From Magnetococcales bacterium (GTDB taxonomy: Bacteria > Pseudomonadota > Magnetococcia > Magnetococcales > JADFWT01): a DNA stretch of 42,750 nt. The position numbers and the translations under genes were made by a program. This document shows, in pieces, positions 1-9,297 of this stretch. Each line of letters opens with the position of its first letter. The first letter of the stretch is position 1. Below the pieces are notes generated by a model that searched no databases, was not told the DNA's origin, and saw only the letters and a list, made by a program, of their open reading frames with translations. Location of the stretch: positions 1 through 42,750 of the forward strand of contig JADFWT010000012.1 of assembly GCA_015233785.1 (NCBI GenBank). Direction: 5' to 3'.

Positions 1-563
1 TTGGGGCCAACGCCCACCGGAGCCACCACGGGAATAATGTCGGACTTTTTAAACAGCTCCAGCAAGCCGGTTTCGATATGTTGCACATCGCCCACCCAGC
101 CCAGATCGATAATCTCTGGTACTTCGACATCGGGACCACGGCGCACATGGGTTAACTTACGTGCTTGAATGGTATGGCCATCCTTACCGGAGACCCCGGC
201 GGCCCGTCCCCCATTCAGATTGATGAGATTGACGATATCTTTGTTGACCTTACCGGCCAGCACCATCTCCACCACGTTAACGGTCTCTTCATCGGTAATG
301 CGCATGCCGTCAACAAATCGGGGTTCTAGCCCCATCTGTTTCATGGTGATACCAATTTGAGGGCCACCCCCATGCACCACCACCGGATTAATCCCCACCT
401 GACGCAGCAGAATGATATTTTGGGCGAAGCAATTTTTAAGCTCTTCATCCACCATGGCGTGGCCGCCATATTTGATGATGAACGTCTTTCCTTCAAAGCG
501 GCGCATATAGGGTAGCGCTTCGATGAGGGTTTGGGCTTTGCGGATCATCTGGATTGGAATCAT
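1..563 (-). CDS. argB: Acetylglutamate kinase, N-terminal part (cut by window edge)
   Basis: Catalyses ATP-dependent phosphorylation of N-acetylglutamate, the second step of arginine synthesis, in the cytosol. Reading leftward from an ATG at 563, about 187 residues are present before the window ends; the family is usually about 295 long. Visible family motifs are the N-terminal phosphate-binding stretch [10 protein letters not shown], the glycine-rich loop [10 protein letters not shown] and the segment [10 protein letters not shown]. The Shine-Dalgarno is weak. It is transcribed divergently from the SH3-domain gene at 747. Identification is firm from the motifs; the C-terminal half cannot be checked here. 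Confidence 0.93.
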   Translation of the reverse strand, partial: MIPIQMIRKAQTLIEALPYMRRFEGKTFIIKYGGHAMVDEELKNCFAQNIILLRQVGINPVVVHGGGPQIGITMKQMGLEPRFVDGMRITDEETVNVVEMVLAGKVNKDIVNLINLNGGRAAGVSGKDGHTIQARKLTHVRRGPDVEVPEIIDLGWVGDVQHIETGLLELFKKSDIIPVVAPVGVGP

Positions 564-746
564 GGGGTGCCTGTCATGAATTAAGGGGGAGAATCAACCG
601 TTTTTTTGCCATAATGCGTCGGACTTGACCCTTTGTTGGGCCGTGGTGCTAAGTGTAACACCCTACTATACCTCTATTTGGCGTCGGATCCCAGGCTGAG
701 TGCCTGGGTGGTGGATACGCTTCGTTTGATGGGCGTTGGAAAAACG

Positions 747-1397
747 ATGAATCGAATCTTGAGAATCTGTTGCATGGTGTTGCTCGGCCTGATGGTGCTG
801 ATGGCGATGCCTCGTGGCCCTCTATGGGCTGCGCCTGGCGTACGCTATGTGATCGACCAATTCAAGATCACCTTGCGGCGTGGTGATGGCCCCAGTTTTA
901 AAATCGTCAAGCAGCTTCTCTCCGGCACCCGTCTGGTGGTGATTCGCAACAATGGGGCTGGCTGGGTGCGTGTGCGCACAGAAGAGGGAGATACGGGGTG
1001 GGTGTTGCAGCGCTATTTGGTGGAAGAGGTGCCGGCGCGGGTCCGATTGGAGGGGGCGTTGGAGGCTCGGGAGAGGGCGGAGACGCGTCTGGCGAAGCTC
1101 AAAAAGGAGCATGCCGTCATAAACGGGCGTCTGGTATCGCAGAAAAAGCTGGAGAAGGAGTTGGCCCACGTGCGGCACATCTCCAAAAATGCCCTCAATC
1201 TGAAGCGGGAGAATGATCGCTTTAAGAGGCGCCTTCAGGAGCTGTCCGGTCAGTTGTACGAAATCCGCAAAGAGAAAACGCGTTTGGAGAAAAATGTCGA
1301 GCAGCGTTTTTTTCTGATTGGAGCCGGGGTTCTGTTTTTCGGTGGGATTCTGGGGGTTCTATTTGCTGGGCGTCGTCGTCGCAGCAGCTATCTGTAA
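747..1397 (+). CDS. SH3-domain membrane protein, YgiM/TIGR04211-like
   Basis: About 216 residues. Order of parts: a signal peptide with hydrophobic core CMVLLGLMVLMAM ending near PLWAAP; a bacterial SH3 domain (roughly residues 30-100, with the typical RRGDGPSFKIV and GWVRVRTEEGDTGWV pattern); a charged coiled coil of about 80 residues; and a C-terminal membrane helix followed by a positive tail RRRRSSYL. This is the architecture of E. coli YgiM and the TIGR04211 family, whose molecular role is poorly known. The start at 747 gives the cleanest signal peptide and has GGA about 9 bases upstream; ATG 729 in the same frame is an alternative. It lies 29 bases before the ETF-QO gene, probably co-transcribed. 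Confidence 0.8.
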   Translation: MNRILRICCMVLLGLMVLMAMPRGPLWAAPGVRYVIDQFKITLRRGDGPSFKIVKQLLSGTRLVVIRNNGAGWVRVRTEEGDTGWVLQRYLVEEVPARVRLEGALEARERAETRLAKLKKEHAVINGRLVSQKKLEKELAHVRHISKNALNLKRENDRFKRRLQELSGQLYEIRKEKTRLEKNVEQRFFLIGAGVLFFGGILGVLFAGRRRRSSYL

Positions 1398-1426
1398 CGG
1401 TTTCATTAAAACGATAGAAGGGCGCT

Positions 1427-3094
1427 GTGTCGGACAACGAAGCGCTATCATACGATGTGGTGGTGGTAGGGGGCGGCCCGGCTGGGCTGTCGGCGGCCTG
1501 TCGTCTGGCCATGTCGGCCCGTAATGCCGGGCGTTCGCTCTCCATCTGTGTGTTGGAGAAGGGGGCGCGCATTGGTGGCCATCAGCTCTCTGGGGCGCTG
1601 CTCCACCCCCGAACCCTGGAGCCGCTTTTTCCAGACCATGTTGGTTCCGAGGCGTCGCTGTTCGGTGGTGTCTCCGTGGATGATGAATCCCTGCTCTATC
1701 TCACTTCCCTTCGTGCCATCTCTTTGCCTATGGTCTCCGATTGGCAGCATCGGGGACATGCGGTGCTCTCTCTGGGGCGTCTATGTCGCTGGTTGGGGGT
1801 GCAGGCTGAGGCGCTCGGTGTGGATCTGTTTCCCGGTTTTGCGGCCATGGAGCCTCTCTGGGATGGGGCGCGGTTGGCGGGGGTGGTGACTGGTGCCATG
1901 GGGCTGGATAGCCATGGCGCTCCCCAGGGAGATTATCAGCCTGGTGTGGTGATCCATGCCCGAGCGGTGGTGCTGGCCGAGGGGTGTCGCGGCTCTCTGA
2001 CTCGAAAGGTCGTGGCGCGTCTTGATCTGGATCGAGGTCGTGGGCCGCGCCTGCATGCTTTGGGGCTTAAGGAGCTATGGGAGGTTCCTGGAGGTCATCC
2101 TGGTCGGGTACTGCATACGTTGGGCTGGCCTCTGGATGGTTCGGTGCATGGCGGTGGTTTTCTCTACCACTTTGCCGATGGCCGTGTGGGGTTGGGGTTG
2201 GTGGCGGCGTTGGACTATCGGGATCCCGGCTTCCATCCGTTTCGCGCTTTTCAGCGCTGGAAACAGCACCCGGCCATTGCCGAGGTTTTGGAGGGAGGGC
2301 GTCCGGTGGCCTATGGGGCTAGGGCGCTGGTGGAGGGCGCTTGGCAGCAGTGGCCGCGATTGGTGTTCGATGGCGGTGTGCTGGTCGGTGATGCGGCGGG
2401 GTTTTTGCATCCGGCCCGGTTGCAGGGGATTGATGGGGCGATTCACTCCGGGGTCATGGCGGCGGATGCTGTTTTTTCGGGCCTTGATGCGGGTGTGTGT
2501 TCGGCTTCGGCGCTTGCGGGGTATCCGCGGGCGTTGGCGGCTTCCGAGATGGGGCGTGACCTTAAGGCGGTTCGCAACGTTCGGCCCGGCTTTCGTTTGG
2601 GGTGCTGGCTTGGTTTGGCCAACGCCGCCTGGGAGGGGGTGAGCGGCGGGCGCTCGCCCTGGACATGGCGGATGCGGCAGAGGGATTGTCAGAGGTTGCG
2701 GCCAGACTCGGCGGGGAGGGGTGTTGCGGATGGATCTTTGGATGCGCCGTCGGGGCTTCAGGGCGGCGGGGAGCGGCAGGCTGGCCAGATGCGGCGCATG
2801 GATGCTCTGGCGCTGAGTGCCATTCAGCACCGTCCCGATCAGCCCCCCCATGTGGCCTATGAGAACCCTGATCTCCCGTTGACAGAGGCTGGGCGGCGTT
2901 ATGGTCATCCAGAGACCCGTTACTGCCCGGCTCAGGTGTTTGAGTGCAAGGTGAGTTCATCTGCTGTGACGGCCATGCGCCTCCATCCTGAAAACTGCCT
3001 GCACTGTAAAAGTTGTGAGATCAAGGATCCGTTGGAGAATATCCGCTGGCAGCCGCCGGAGGGGGGAAGTGGGCCCGACTACTGGGATATGTGA
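1427..3094 (+). CDS. Electron transfer flavoprotein-ubiquinone oxidoreductase (ETF-QO)
   Basis: A 555-residue FAD and 4Fe-4S membrane-associated dehydrogenase that passes electrons from reduced ETF, for example from acyl-CoA dehydrogenases, to quinone. The N-terminus carries the FAD-binding motif VVVGGGPAGLSAACRLA. The segment VLVGDAAGFLHPARLQGI is the second flavin-contact motif. The C-terminus has the ETF-QO ferredoxin-like signature, with cysteines in RYCPAQVFEC and ENCLHCKSCEIKDP and the ending PEGGSGPDYWDM. The start is GTG with GAAGGG just upstream. Length is normal for bacterial members. The gene ends 8 bases from the convergent sensor-kinase gene. No etfA or etfB is in the window. Confidence 0.92.
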   Translation: MSDNEALSYDVVVVGGGPAGLSAACRLAMSARNAGRSLSICVLEKGARIGGHQLSGALLHPRTLEPLFPDHVGSEASLFGGVSVDDESLLYLTSLRAISLPMVSDWQHRGHAVLSLGRLCRWLGVQAEALGVDLFPGFAAMEPLWDGARLAGVVTGAMGLDSHGAPQGDYQPGVVIHARAVVLAEGCRGSLTRKVVARLDLDRGRGPRLHALGLKELWEVPGGHPGRVLHTLGWPLDGSVHGGGFLYHFADGRVGLGLVAALDYRDPGFHPFRAFQRWKQHPAIAEVLEGGRPVAYGARALVEGAWQQWPRLVFDGGVLVGDAAGFLHPARLQGIDGAIHSGVMAADAVFSGLDAGVCSASALAGYPRALAASEMGRDLKAVRNVRPGFRLGCWLGLANAAWEGVSGGRSPWTWRMRQRDCQRLRPDSAGRGVADGSLDAPSGLQGGGERQAGQMRRMDALALSAIQHRPDQPPHVAYENPDLPLTEAGRRYGHPETRYCPAQVFECKVSSSAVTAMRLHPENCLHCKSCEIKDPLENIRWQPPEGGSGPDYWDM

Positions 3095-3102
3095 CGATAG
3101 CT

Positions 3103-5655
3103 CTAGGAGTTCTCTGCAGGCTTTTTGTCGAGGTGGTGAATCAATTCGGCCAGTAGTTTGCGCTTGCGAATCGGCTTGGTGAGGTGTGCGTCACACCCGG
3201 CGGCAAGGCTCTTCTCCTGGTCATCAGAGAGGGCGTGGGCGGTGAGGGCGATGATGGTGATGGGGGTGCGTCCCAACTTCGACTCCAGGGCGCGGATGCG
3301 GCGGGTGGCCTGGTAACCGTCCAGTTCCGGCATCTGTACATCCATCAGTACCAAATCGAACGGCTGCTTTTCAAAGGACTCAATGGCCTTCGTGCCGTCG
3401 ACCACCCATGTCAATACAGCGCGGCTCTCCTTGAGGAACTGTTTGATCAGCAGGGCGTTGTCTGGGGAGTCCTCCGCCAGTAGGATGCGCGCTCCGGTCA
3501 GTGAAGTGGTTGGGGGCGCATGGTCGGTTTTCGGAGGGGTGCTGGATGTTGCTGGAGGGAGGTCGGTAATGGCGGGAGAGAAAATTCGGGTGATGAGGGC
3601 TAGAAGCTCCGTTTTTCGTACCGGGCGCAACATGTAGTGGGTGCCGGATTGACGCGCCTTATCCAGCGTGCTGATGCGTTGGTCGGCACTGAGTACGCAG
3701 ATGGGCAGCTTGGCAAACGCTTCCGATTGCTGAAGCAGTCGAGCCAGACTCAGGCCGTTGTGCGCCTGGCTGTGAATGTCGAGGAGTAGGAGGTCGCAGC
3801 GCTGTTGGTTGAGGGCGCGTCTGACCGAATCTTCGGCGGCTTCCGGGTCAAATATCACGTTGGCGACGTGACAACCGACGCTCTCCAGCATCTCCTTGAG
3901 AATCAGTCGATTGTCGTCATGATCATCCACCAGTAGGATGTGCAATCCTTCGAAGATAGCACTCTGATTGATGGAGGCTGATACTTTGGCGTTCACCACT
4001 TTGAAGAGCGGGTTGACGTGAAACGTACTGCCGATATCGAGTTGGCTTTCAGCCCAGATGCGGCCCTGCATCATCTCCACCAGTCGCTTGCTGATGCTGA
4101 GTCCAAGTCCGGTTCCTTGATAGCGGCGGGTGATGGAGGTGTCGGATTGGGTGAAGGGCAGAAATATGTCATCCAGTTTGTCCTTGGGGATGCCGATGCC
4201 GGTATCGTGGATGCTGAAGCGGATACGGCCACTCTCCGGTGTATCGGGGTCGGGGCCGATCTCCAACAGAATATCGCCCCCCGGTTCGGTGAATTTAATG
4301 GCGTTGCCCACCAGGTTGACCAACACCTGACGTAAGCGCCGGTAGTCGCCGAGCAGTTCCTGAGGGGTGTCGGGGTGGATGCGGAGACTCAGTTCCAACC
4401 CTTTGTCTCGTGCGCGGATGGCCAAAATGGCCATGGCGTTGCCCACCACTTCCTCCAGATGGAAAGGCTCCGGGAACAGTCCCAGCTCCCCCGCTTCCGC
4501 CTTGGATAGGTCGAGAATGTCGTTGATGAGATCCACCAGCGACTCTCCGGCATTTTGCAATATGGTAACGAACTGTCTCTGGTCGTGGTCCAGCTTGGTC
4601 TCCAGCAGCAGCTCTCCCATGCCGATGATGGCGTTCATGGGGGTGCGAATTTCGTGGCTCATGGTGGCCAGAAACAGGCTTTTAGCGCGATTGGCGGCCT
4701 CGGCGCGCTCCTTGGCGATCATGGCTCCTTCCATGCGTTTTCGTTTGGCGATCTGCTCTTCCAGTAGGTGATTGGCCGCCTCCAGTTCGTCGGTACGCGC
4801 CCGTACTCTCTGTTCCAGGTGCTTGTTGAGGTTGCGGATTTTTTGGTCGGCCTGCACCTGCTTGGTGATATCGCTGAATATCCAGACGCGACCATGGGGT
4901 TGATCGTCCCGAAGTAGAGGTGCTGATTGGCGATCAAGCGTTCTGCCATCTTTGAAGGGCAGCGTGTCCTGGCTTCTGTCGTTGCTTTCGTAGAGTTTTT
5001 CAACCCCTTTTAAAAAATTTTCAGGTTCCGCGAGTTGGTGTAGGACGTGACTCAACAGGGCCTGGTCGTTCCGAGGGGCAAGGAGTGGTTCAGGAATATT
5101 CCAGAGTTGAATAAAGCGTTGGTTGAAGTGGGTCACCTTGCTGTTGCGATCCACCACCAGGATGCCGCTGGGGGAGGCGTCGATGATGCTGTTCAGCAGT
5201 TGCTCTTTTTCGGCCAGTTTGTCGGCGGCTCGGCGTAGTGCCTGTTCTACCCGTTGTCTCTCTTGAATCTCGGTTTGAAGTTGGTCAATGAGATGTTTCT
5301 GCTGTTTGTGTTCATCGATGAGGTTGGGAAGCCAGCGGCGCAGCAGAATGGCCAGCACCAGGACGGCGGCGATGACGTTGACCAGTTTGGGGATGAAGAC
5401 ATTTTGCGGCTGAACCAGAAGCTCGAACCAGCTATGGGGCAGCAGTCCCACCCGAGCCGTGTACCAGATGCCGAAGTAGATACTCTCGAACAGGGTGCGA
5501 AAGGCGTCGATGGCCAGCACGGCCAGCAGAAACCGCATGGCCTGACCATCCAGTCGATCCGAGCGTTCCTGCACCACATAGAGTCCCAGGATGACCATCC
5601 AAAGAATGATCAGGATCCAGTAGGTGATAGGGGTCAGCCATTTAAAAAGCTCCAT
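3103..5655 (-). CDS. Hybrid sensor histidine kinase: membrane helices, PAS, HisKA, HATPase, two receiver domains
   Basis: About 850 residues. Two or three N-terminal membrane helices (within residues 7-110) lead to a coiled coil, a PAS domain (about 155-265), a second coiled coil, and a HisKA domain with the phospho-accepting His334 in [12 protein letters not shown]. The ATPase domain has [20 protein letters not shown] and [12 protein letters not shown]. Two receiver domains follow. The second is canonical ([27 protein letters not shown]). The first keeps its acidic residues and phospho-Asp (LLLLDIHS), but the conserved Lys is Arg (MLRPVRK). No HPt domain is present, so a separate phosphotransfer protein is expected. 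Start 5655 is preferred because AGGAAG sits 5 bases upstream; an ATG at 5676 lacks this. The signal sensed cannot be read. Confidence 0.9.
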   Translation of the reverse strand: MELFKWLTPITYWILIILWMVILGLYVVQERSDRLDGQAMRFLLAVLAIDAFRTLFESIYFGIWYTARVGLLPHSWFELLVQPQNVFIPKLVNVIAAVLVLAILLRRWLPNLIDEHKQQKHLIDQLQTEIQERQRVEQALRRAADKLAEKEQLLNSIIDASPSGILVVDRNSKVTHFNQRFIQLWNIPEPLLAPRNDQALLSHVLHQLAEPENFLKGVEKLYESNDRSQDTLPFKDGRTLDRQSAPLLRDDQPHGRVWIFSDITKQVQADQKIRNLNKHLEQRVRARTDELEAANHLLEEQIAKRKRMEGAMIAKERAEAANRAKSLFLATMSHEIRTPMNAIIGMGELLLETKLDHDQRQFVTILQNAGESLVDLINDILDLSKAEAGELGLFPEPFHLEEVVGNAMAILAIRARDKGLELSLRIHPDTPQELLGDYRRLRQVLVNLVGNAIKFTEPGGDILLEIGPDPDTPESGRIRFSIHDTGIGIPKDKLDDIFLPFTQSDTSITRRYQGTGLGLSISKRLVEMMQGRIWAESQLDIGSTFHVNPLFKVVNAKVSASINQSAIFEGLHILLVDDHDDNRLILKEMLESVGCHVANVIFDPEAAEDSVRRALNQQRCDLLLLDIHSQAHNGLSLARLLQQSEAFAKLPICVLSADQRISTLDKARQSGTHYMLRPVRKTELLALITRIFSPAITDLPPATSSTPPKTDHAPPTTSLTGARILLAEDSPDNALLIKQFLKESRAVLTWVVDGTKAIESFEKQPFDLVLMDVQMPELDGYQATRRIRALESKLGRTPITIIALTAHALSDDQEKSLAAGCDAHLTKPIRKRKLLAELIHHLDKKPAENS

Positions 5656-5807
5656 ATTCACTTCCTGAATGGTCACTATGGTGGATAGCGCGTCTGTCGA
5701 TCATGCAGTGTCTTGACCATCACTATCAATGATAGCCAATTTTGTGTTGTGTCCCAGGCAAAAATTGTCAGGGGGTGTCGGGATGGCGGTTGCGGCCGGC
5801 TTAGACG

Positions 5808-5851
5808 TGTCAAAAATTTACCATAAGTCGAAAATTGCCTCTTTTTTGACA
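5808..5851. promoter_or_regulatory. Inverted repeat, candidate activator-binding site
   Basis: Arms TGTCAAAAA (5808-5816) and TTTTTGACA (5843-5851) are perfect complements separated by 26 bases. The centre lies about 110 bases upstream of the -24 element at 5941, a usual distance for a sigma-54 enhancer-binding protein. The responsible activator cannot be identified from the sequence. The TTGACA at 5846-5851 could be mistaken for a -35 box, but no -10 box stands at the right distance. Confidence 0.4.
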
Positions 5852-5886
5852 TGCATTGGGTAGGTGGTGGAATTTTACATAATTTA

Positions 5887-5899
5887 CAACTTGTTGATT
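5887..5899 (-). promoter_or_regulatory. IHF-type binding site
   Basis: Read on the minus strand, the 13 bases are AATCAACAAGTTG. This is a full match to the IHF consensus WATCAANNNNTTR. The site lies between the upstream inverted repeat and the sigma-54 promoter, where IHF bends DNA in many sigma-54 systems. AT-rich flanks add support; binding is inferred. Confidence 0.5.
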
Positions 5900-5938
5900 T
5901 ATTGTTAAAAATAGAACTAATTTAACATAATTAAAAAA

Positions 5939-5956
5939 CTGGCATCCCTGTTGCAT
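5939..5956 (+). promoter_or_regulatory. Sigma-54 (-24/-12) promoter
   Basis: The bases CTGGCATC-CCTG-TTGCAT match the sigma-54 consensus TGGCACG-N4-TTGCA. The invariant GG (5941-5942) and GC (5953-5954) are exactly 10 bases apart. Transcription would start near 5966, giving a leader of about 37 bases that contains the strong AGGAGG before the ATG at 6003. Confidence 0.75.
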
Positions 5957-6002
5957 TATATTTTTGCAGCAAGCGAAACAATAATAATTAGGAGGAGATG
6001 TC

Positions 6003-6317
6003 ATGAGTCAGAACCGGAAATATTCAGAGAATCGCATCTGGGCCAACGTCATGCAGACCGCCGTAGAAGATTGCGTCACTATGAACAAGTGTTTGGAGAC
6101 CACCCCGGAACTGCGCAGTGATCCCGATTTTCGCCAAAGCTTTGTCGAGGTGCGTAACTGGTTTTGCTCCTCATCGGACGATATGGGTTCATTCATCTGG
6201 ATCTGCCGTCTTTTTGGCTGGAGTCCGGACAAAGAGTTGGGTTTCCTCAAGGAGTATCTGAACAATGCGCTGGTTTCGAGTGGGACGCACTCCCAGCGCG
6301 AATTCCAGGCAGCCTGA
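6003..6317 (+). CDS. Small conserved-looking protein of unknown function under a sigma-54 promoter
   Basis: 104 residues, no signal peptide or membrane helix. A strong AGGAGGAG at 5991-5998 fixes the start. The N-terminal half holds AVEDCVTMNKCLE; the C-terminal half reads FVEVRNWFCSSSDDMGSF, then IWICRLFGWSPDKELGFLK. This resembles a pattern I associate with small unnamed helical proteins of other proteobacteria (an acidic helix, a Trp-containing helix, then F-x-x-IC-x-x-L-G-x-D-P). I cannot name the family and assign no function. The last helices could be a helix-turn-helix-like unit, which is speculative. It is probably co-transcribed with the gene at 6371, 53 bases downstream. Confidence 0.75.
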   Translation: MSQNRKYSENRIWANVMQTAVEDCVTMNKCLETTPELRSDPDFRQSFVEVRNWFCSSSDDMGSFIWICRLFGWSPDKELGFLKEYLNNALVSSGTHSQREFQAA

Positions 6318-6370
6318 TTGGGCTGTTTATGGATAGGCCGGTTAAGGGCCTGATTTGATGGGGGAGCATG

Positions 6371-6805
6371 ATGAAAGTCAGCGTTATAGAGCGGGATGGG
6401 GCGCGGCAGCGTTTTTTGCGCAAGATGCGGTTATGGATAGCCGTGATGTGTGCGCTGCTAACTTTTCAGGCCACGGCGGCCTTCTCCAAAACCTTGCAGG
6501 ATGCCGTGAGTGAGGCGATTCAGTCCAACCCAAGCATTCTGACCGTACAGGAGAACTGGCCCCGCATTGAGCGTCAGGTGGCTCGCGCTTTCGACATGTA
6601 TCTGCCCGAGGTGAGCATGTCTCATGTCACCCTTCGTCAGGGGGATCGGGTCAACTGGTTTTGGGTCGATGGCCTCATGGAAGAGATGTATGACATTGTG
6701 ATTCTGGCGGGAGAGAACCGTAATATGGCGCTGGGGTTTAAGTGTGCTCAGATACGCGAAATTCTCGCCGCCAAGCAAGATGACTCAGAGAGTAGGGTGC
6801 GTTAA
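6371..6805 (+). CDS. Short secreted protein with a TolC-like N-terminal segment
   Basis: About 144 residues. A positively charged N-terminus and hydrophobic stretch LWIAVMCALLTFQATAAF look like a signal peptide. The mature start KTLQDAVSEAIQSNPSI followed by RQVARAFDMYLPEVS matches the opening helices of TolC-family outer-membrane efflux proteins. Those are normally 400-500 residues, and here nothing TolC-like follows. The remainder (residues 80-144) is not recognised. The purine-rich GGGGGAG at 6360-6366 favours the ATG at 6371 over the one at 6368. It could be a truncated remnant or a purpose-built small periplasmic protein. Distance and direction suggest an operon with the gene at 6003. 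Confidence 0.6.
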   Translation: MKVSVIERDGARQRFLRKMRLWIAVMCALLTFQATAAFSKTLQDAVSEAIQSNPSILTVQENWPRIERQVARAFDMYLPEVSMSHVTLRQGDRVNWFWVDGLMEEMYDIVILAGENRNMALGFKCAQIREILAAKQDDSESRVR

Positions 6806-6886
6806 AAGGGAAGAGAGAGCACTTATGGAAGAGTGTTTGGAGATCACATCGGCTTTCCAAGGAGTCGATGTGTAGGGTGGGTGCAA

Positions 6887-6923
6887 AAAGCCGCCGGTTC
6901 TATCGAATCGGCGGCTTTGCTTT
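6887..6923. terminator. Bidirectional rho-independent terminator
   Basis: Arms AAAGCCGCCGGTTC and GAATCGGCGGCTTT pair over 14 positions (one G-T) around a TATC loop. An A-rich flank lies on the left and TTTGCTTTT on the right. It sits between the rightward gene ending at 6805 and the leftward prfA ending at 6943, so it can serve both. Confidence 0.85.
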
Positions 6924-6942
6924 TGTGCGTGCGCGGACTGTC

Positions 6943-8010
6943 TCAGGTTCCTGAGAGCAGCTCCGCCTGATAGTGCGCTGCCAGGGAGGATACGATCTCC
7001 TCCATCTGTCCCTCCATCACCTGATCGAGCTTGTGCAGCGACAGGTTGATGCGGTGGTCGGTGATGCGGCTCTGGGGAAAGTTGTAAGTGCGGATGCGTT
7101 CTGACCGGTCCCCGGATCCCACCTGACTGCGCCGCTCCTGGGAGCGCTCTTTGTCGGCAGCCTGCTGCTCCAGGTCGTAGAGTCGGGCCTTGAGTACCTT
7201 CATGGCCTTGGCCTTGTTTTTGTGTTGGGATTTCTCATCCTGGCAGGTCACTACCAGTCCGGTGGGGATGTGGGTGATACGCACCGCCGAGTCGGTGGTG
7301 TTGACGCTCTGCCCGCCGGGGCCGGAGGAGCGGTAGACATCGATACGCAGATCTTTCTCCTGAATTACCACATCCACTTCGTCCGCCTCGGCCAGAATCG
7401 CCACAGTGCAGGCGGAGGTGTGAATACGCCCGCCGGTCTCCGTGGTGGGGATACGTTGTACCCGGTGAACCCCTGATTCAAACTTGAGGGCGCTGTAGGC
7501 ATCCTTGCCGGAGATGGTGGCGATGACCTCCTTGAAGCCGCCCAGGTCGGTGGGGCTGGAGGAGAGAATTTCCACCTTCCACCGTTTTAGTTCGGCGAAG
7601 CGGGTGTACATGCGCCACAGGTCGGAGGAGAAGAGTGCCGCCTCATCACCGCCGGTTCCGGCGCGAATCTCCAGAATGACGTTTTTGCCGTCATTGGGAT
7701 CTTTGGGTAGCAGCATCAGCTTGAGGTCGTGTTCGGCCGTTTGGATCTGCGTCTTGATCTGCTCCATCTCCTCCTTGGCCATCTGTCGCAGTTCCGGGTC
7801 GTCATCATGGCTCATGGCCTCGGCCTCTTCCGCCTGCTCTGTCAGTTCTCGAAAAGCGTGACAGGCGGCGATGATGGGGTCCAGATCGGAGAACTCCTTA
7901 CTCAGTTTGGCATAGCGCTCCTGGTCGGCGTGAACGTCGGGTGCGCTGAGCTGAGTGCCGAGTTCGCTGTGGCGTTGAACCATGGTTTCGAGTTTGTCGA
8001 GCAGGGACAT
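6943..8010 (-). CDS. prfA: Peptide chain release factor 1
   Basis: 355 residues, normal family length. Recognises UAA and UAG on the ribosome and triggers peptide release. The universal GGQ motif is at residues 232-234 within [10 protein letters not shown]. The stop-codon-reading PxT motif is PTT at 188-190, followed by the family signature [19 protein letters not shown] precedes the ATG. It follows hemA by 27 bases on the same strand, the common hemA-prfA pair. The downstream prmC often found in this group is not here; the next element is the terminator at 6887. Confidence 0.97.
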   Translation of the reverse strand: MSLLDKLETMVQRHSELGTQLSAPDVHADQERYAKLSKEFSDLDPIIAACHAFRELTEQAEEAEAMSHDDDPELRQMAKEEMEQIKTQIQTAEHDLKLMLLPKDPNDGKNVILEIRAGTGGDEAALFSSDLWRMYTRFAELKRWKVEILSSSPTDLGGFKEVIATISGKDAYSALKFESGVHRVQRIPTTETGGRIHTSACTVAILAEADEVDVVIQEKDLRIDVYRSSGPGGQSVNTTDSAVRITHIPTGLVVTCQDEKSQHKNKAKAMKVLKARLYDLEQQAADKERSQERRSQVGSGDRSERIRTYNFPQSRITDHRINLSLHKLDQVMEGQMEEIVSSLAAHYQAELLSGT

Positions 8011-8037
8011 GGAATCCTTCCTGAGCCGTTTTTTTGA

Positions 8038-9297
8038 TTAAAGTTGAAACAGTTTGCGGGCGGCGTCCAGATAGAGGTCGCCATTCTCTTCGGCAGAGAG
8101 TTTTTTCAGTCCCTTGGTGGGGACATGCAGCAGCTTGTTGACCAGCCGCCTCCCCATCTCCTCCAGCCGTTTGCGATCCTCATCGCTGAGGTCCGACCAG
8201 CCGCTGACCGCCTTGGCGATCTCCTGGTCGCGAATCTCTTCGAAGCGGTTTCGCAGTGAGACGATGGTGGGGGTGACGCTCAAAGTATCCAGCCAGCGCT
8301 GAAATGCCATCACCTCCTGTTGAACAATTTTTTCGGCCTGCTGGGCAATCTGAGTTCGCCCTTGAATATTCTTCTCCACAATCTGGTGCAGGTCGTCGAT
8401 GTCGTAGAGGAAGGCGCTGTCCACCTGATCAATGGCCGGGTCCAGATCTCTGGGGACGGCGATATCGATCAAAAACATGGGCTGATAGCGGCGCTGTTTC
8501 AGGGCGTTTCGTACCATGGCGGCGTTAATGATCGGCTTTGCGGCTCCAGTGGAGGAGAGTACGATATCGGCCCGGTGGAGTTGCTGGGCCACCTCTTCCA
8601 GGGGGAACGCTTCACCATCAAACTGCTTGGCCAGTGTTTCGGCCCGAGAGAAGGTGCGGTTGGTGACCAATACCTGATCAATGCCGTTGGTCACCAGGTG
8701 CTGGGCGGCCAGTTCGCACATCTCGCCGGCTCCGATGAGCAGGCAGCTCTGCCCCTGAAGCCGCCCAAAGATTTTTTTTGCCAGAGAGACCGCCGCCGAG
8801 GCCACTGAAACGGCATTTTCGGCGATGGTGGTTTCGCTGCGGACCCGTTTAGCGGTACGAAAAGCGTGATGAAAAAGCCGGTTGAGGATCGCCCCTGTGG
8901 ATTGGGCTTGTGCAGCTAGATGGTAGGCCTCCTTTACCTGACCGAGGATTTGCGGTTCTCCCACCACCAGGGAGTCGAGGCTGGCGGTGACGCGAAAGCT
9001 GTGCTGAACCGCCTGCTGGTCAGACTTGATGTAGAGATGCGACTCCAACTGGGCAGCGGGAACCTCATGCACATCGGCCAACCATAGTGCGGTCTCAGCG
9101 ATGGCGATGTCGTCTTGCTGGGTGGCCAGATAGATCTCCACTCGGTTGCAGGTGGAGAGGATCACCGCTTCGGCGATGCACTCCTTGGCCAGCAGTTCCG
9201 GCAGGCGTTGGGTCAGCTCGGCAGCCGAGAAGGAGAATCTCTCCCGCAGAGCGACTGGGGCTGTTTTGTGGCTAAGGCCGAGGGCAACGATTTTCAT
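8038..9297 (-). CDS. hemA: Glutamyl-tRNA reductase
   Basis: 419 residues. Reduces glutamyl-tRNA to glutamate-1-semialdehyde with NADPH, the first committed step of C5-pathway tetrapyrrole synthesis. The N-terminus [15 protein letters not shown] and the catalytic Cys50 in [10 protein letters not shown] are typical. The central NADPH domain contains [16 protein letters not shown] and [13 protein letters not shown], and a C-terminal dimerisation helix bundle ends DAARKLFQL. This C5 pathway, rather than the ALA synthase of classical Alphaproteobacteria, is compatible with an early-branching lineage. It is the first gene of the leftward hemA-prfA unit. Confidence 0.96.
   Translation of the reverse strand: MKIVALGLSHKTAPVALRERFSFSAAELTQRLPELLAKECIAEAVILSTCNRVEIYLATQQDDIAIAETALWLADVHEVPAAQLESHLYIKSDQQAVQHSFRVTASLDSLVVGEPQILGQVKEAYHLAAQAQSTGAILNRLFHHAFRTAKRVRSETTIAENAVSVASAAVSLAKKIFGRLQGQSCLLIGAGEMCELAAQHLVTNGIDQVLVTNRTFSRAETLAKQFDGEAFPLEEVAQQLHRADIVLSSTGAAKPIINAAMVRNALKQRRYQPMFLIDIAVPRDLDPAIDQVDSAFLYDIDDLHQIVEKNIQGRTQIAQQAEKIVQQEVMAFQRWLDTLSVTPTIVSLRNRFEEIRDQEIAKAVSGWSDLSDEDRKRLEEMGRRLVNKLLHVPTKGLKKLSAEENGDLYLDAARKLFQL

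Larger units (their letters stand above)
5656..6002. other. AT-rich intergenic regulatory region
   Basis: A 347-base non-coding stretch between the divergent kinase gene and the small gene at 6003. Its right two thirds are much richer in A+T than the flanking genes. It holds a small palindrome CTATC-AAT-GATAG (5723-5735), a long-armed inverted repeat (5808-5851), an IHF-type site (5887-5899) and a -24/-12 promoter (5939-5956), each listed separately. A 64-codon leftward reading frame here (5810-6004) has no ribosome site and an AT-driven composition, and is not called. Confidence 0.7.

Noticed and set aside
2640-2840. Possible frameshift in the ETF-QO gene, where the sequence matches poorly
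   Set aside because: The conserved C-terminal cysteine motifs continue in the same frame and total length is normal; this is a variable linker region.
5846-5875. TTGACA at 5846 as a sigma-70 promoter for the gene at 6003
   Set aside because: No acceptable -10 box 16-18 bases downstream; the sequence is better explained as an arm of the inverted repeat upstream of the sigma-54 promoter.
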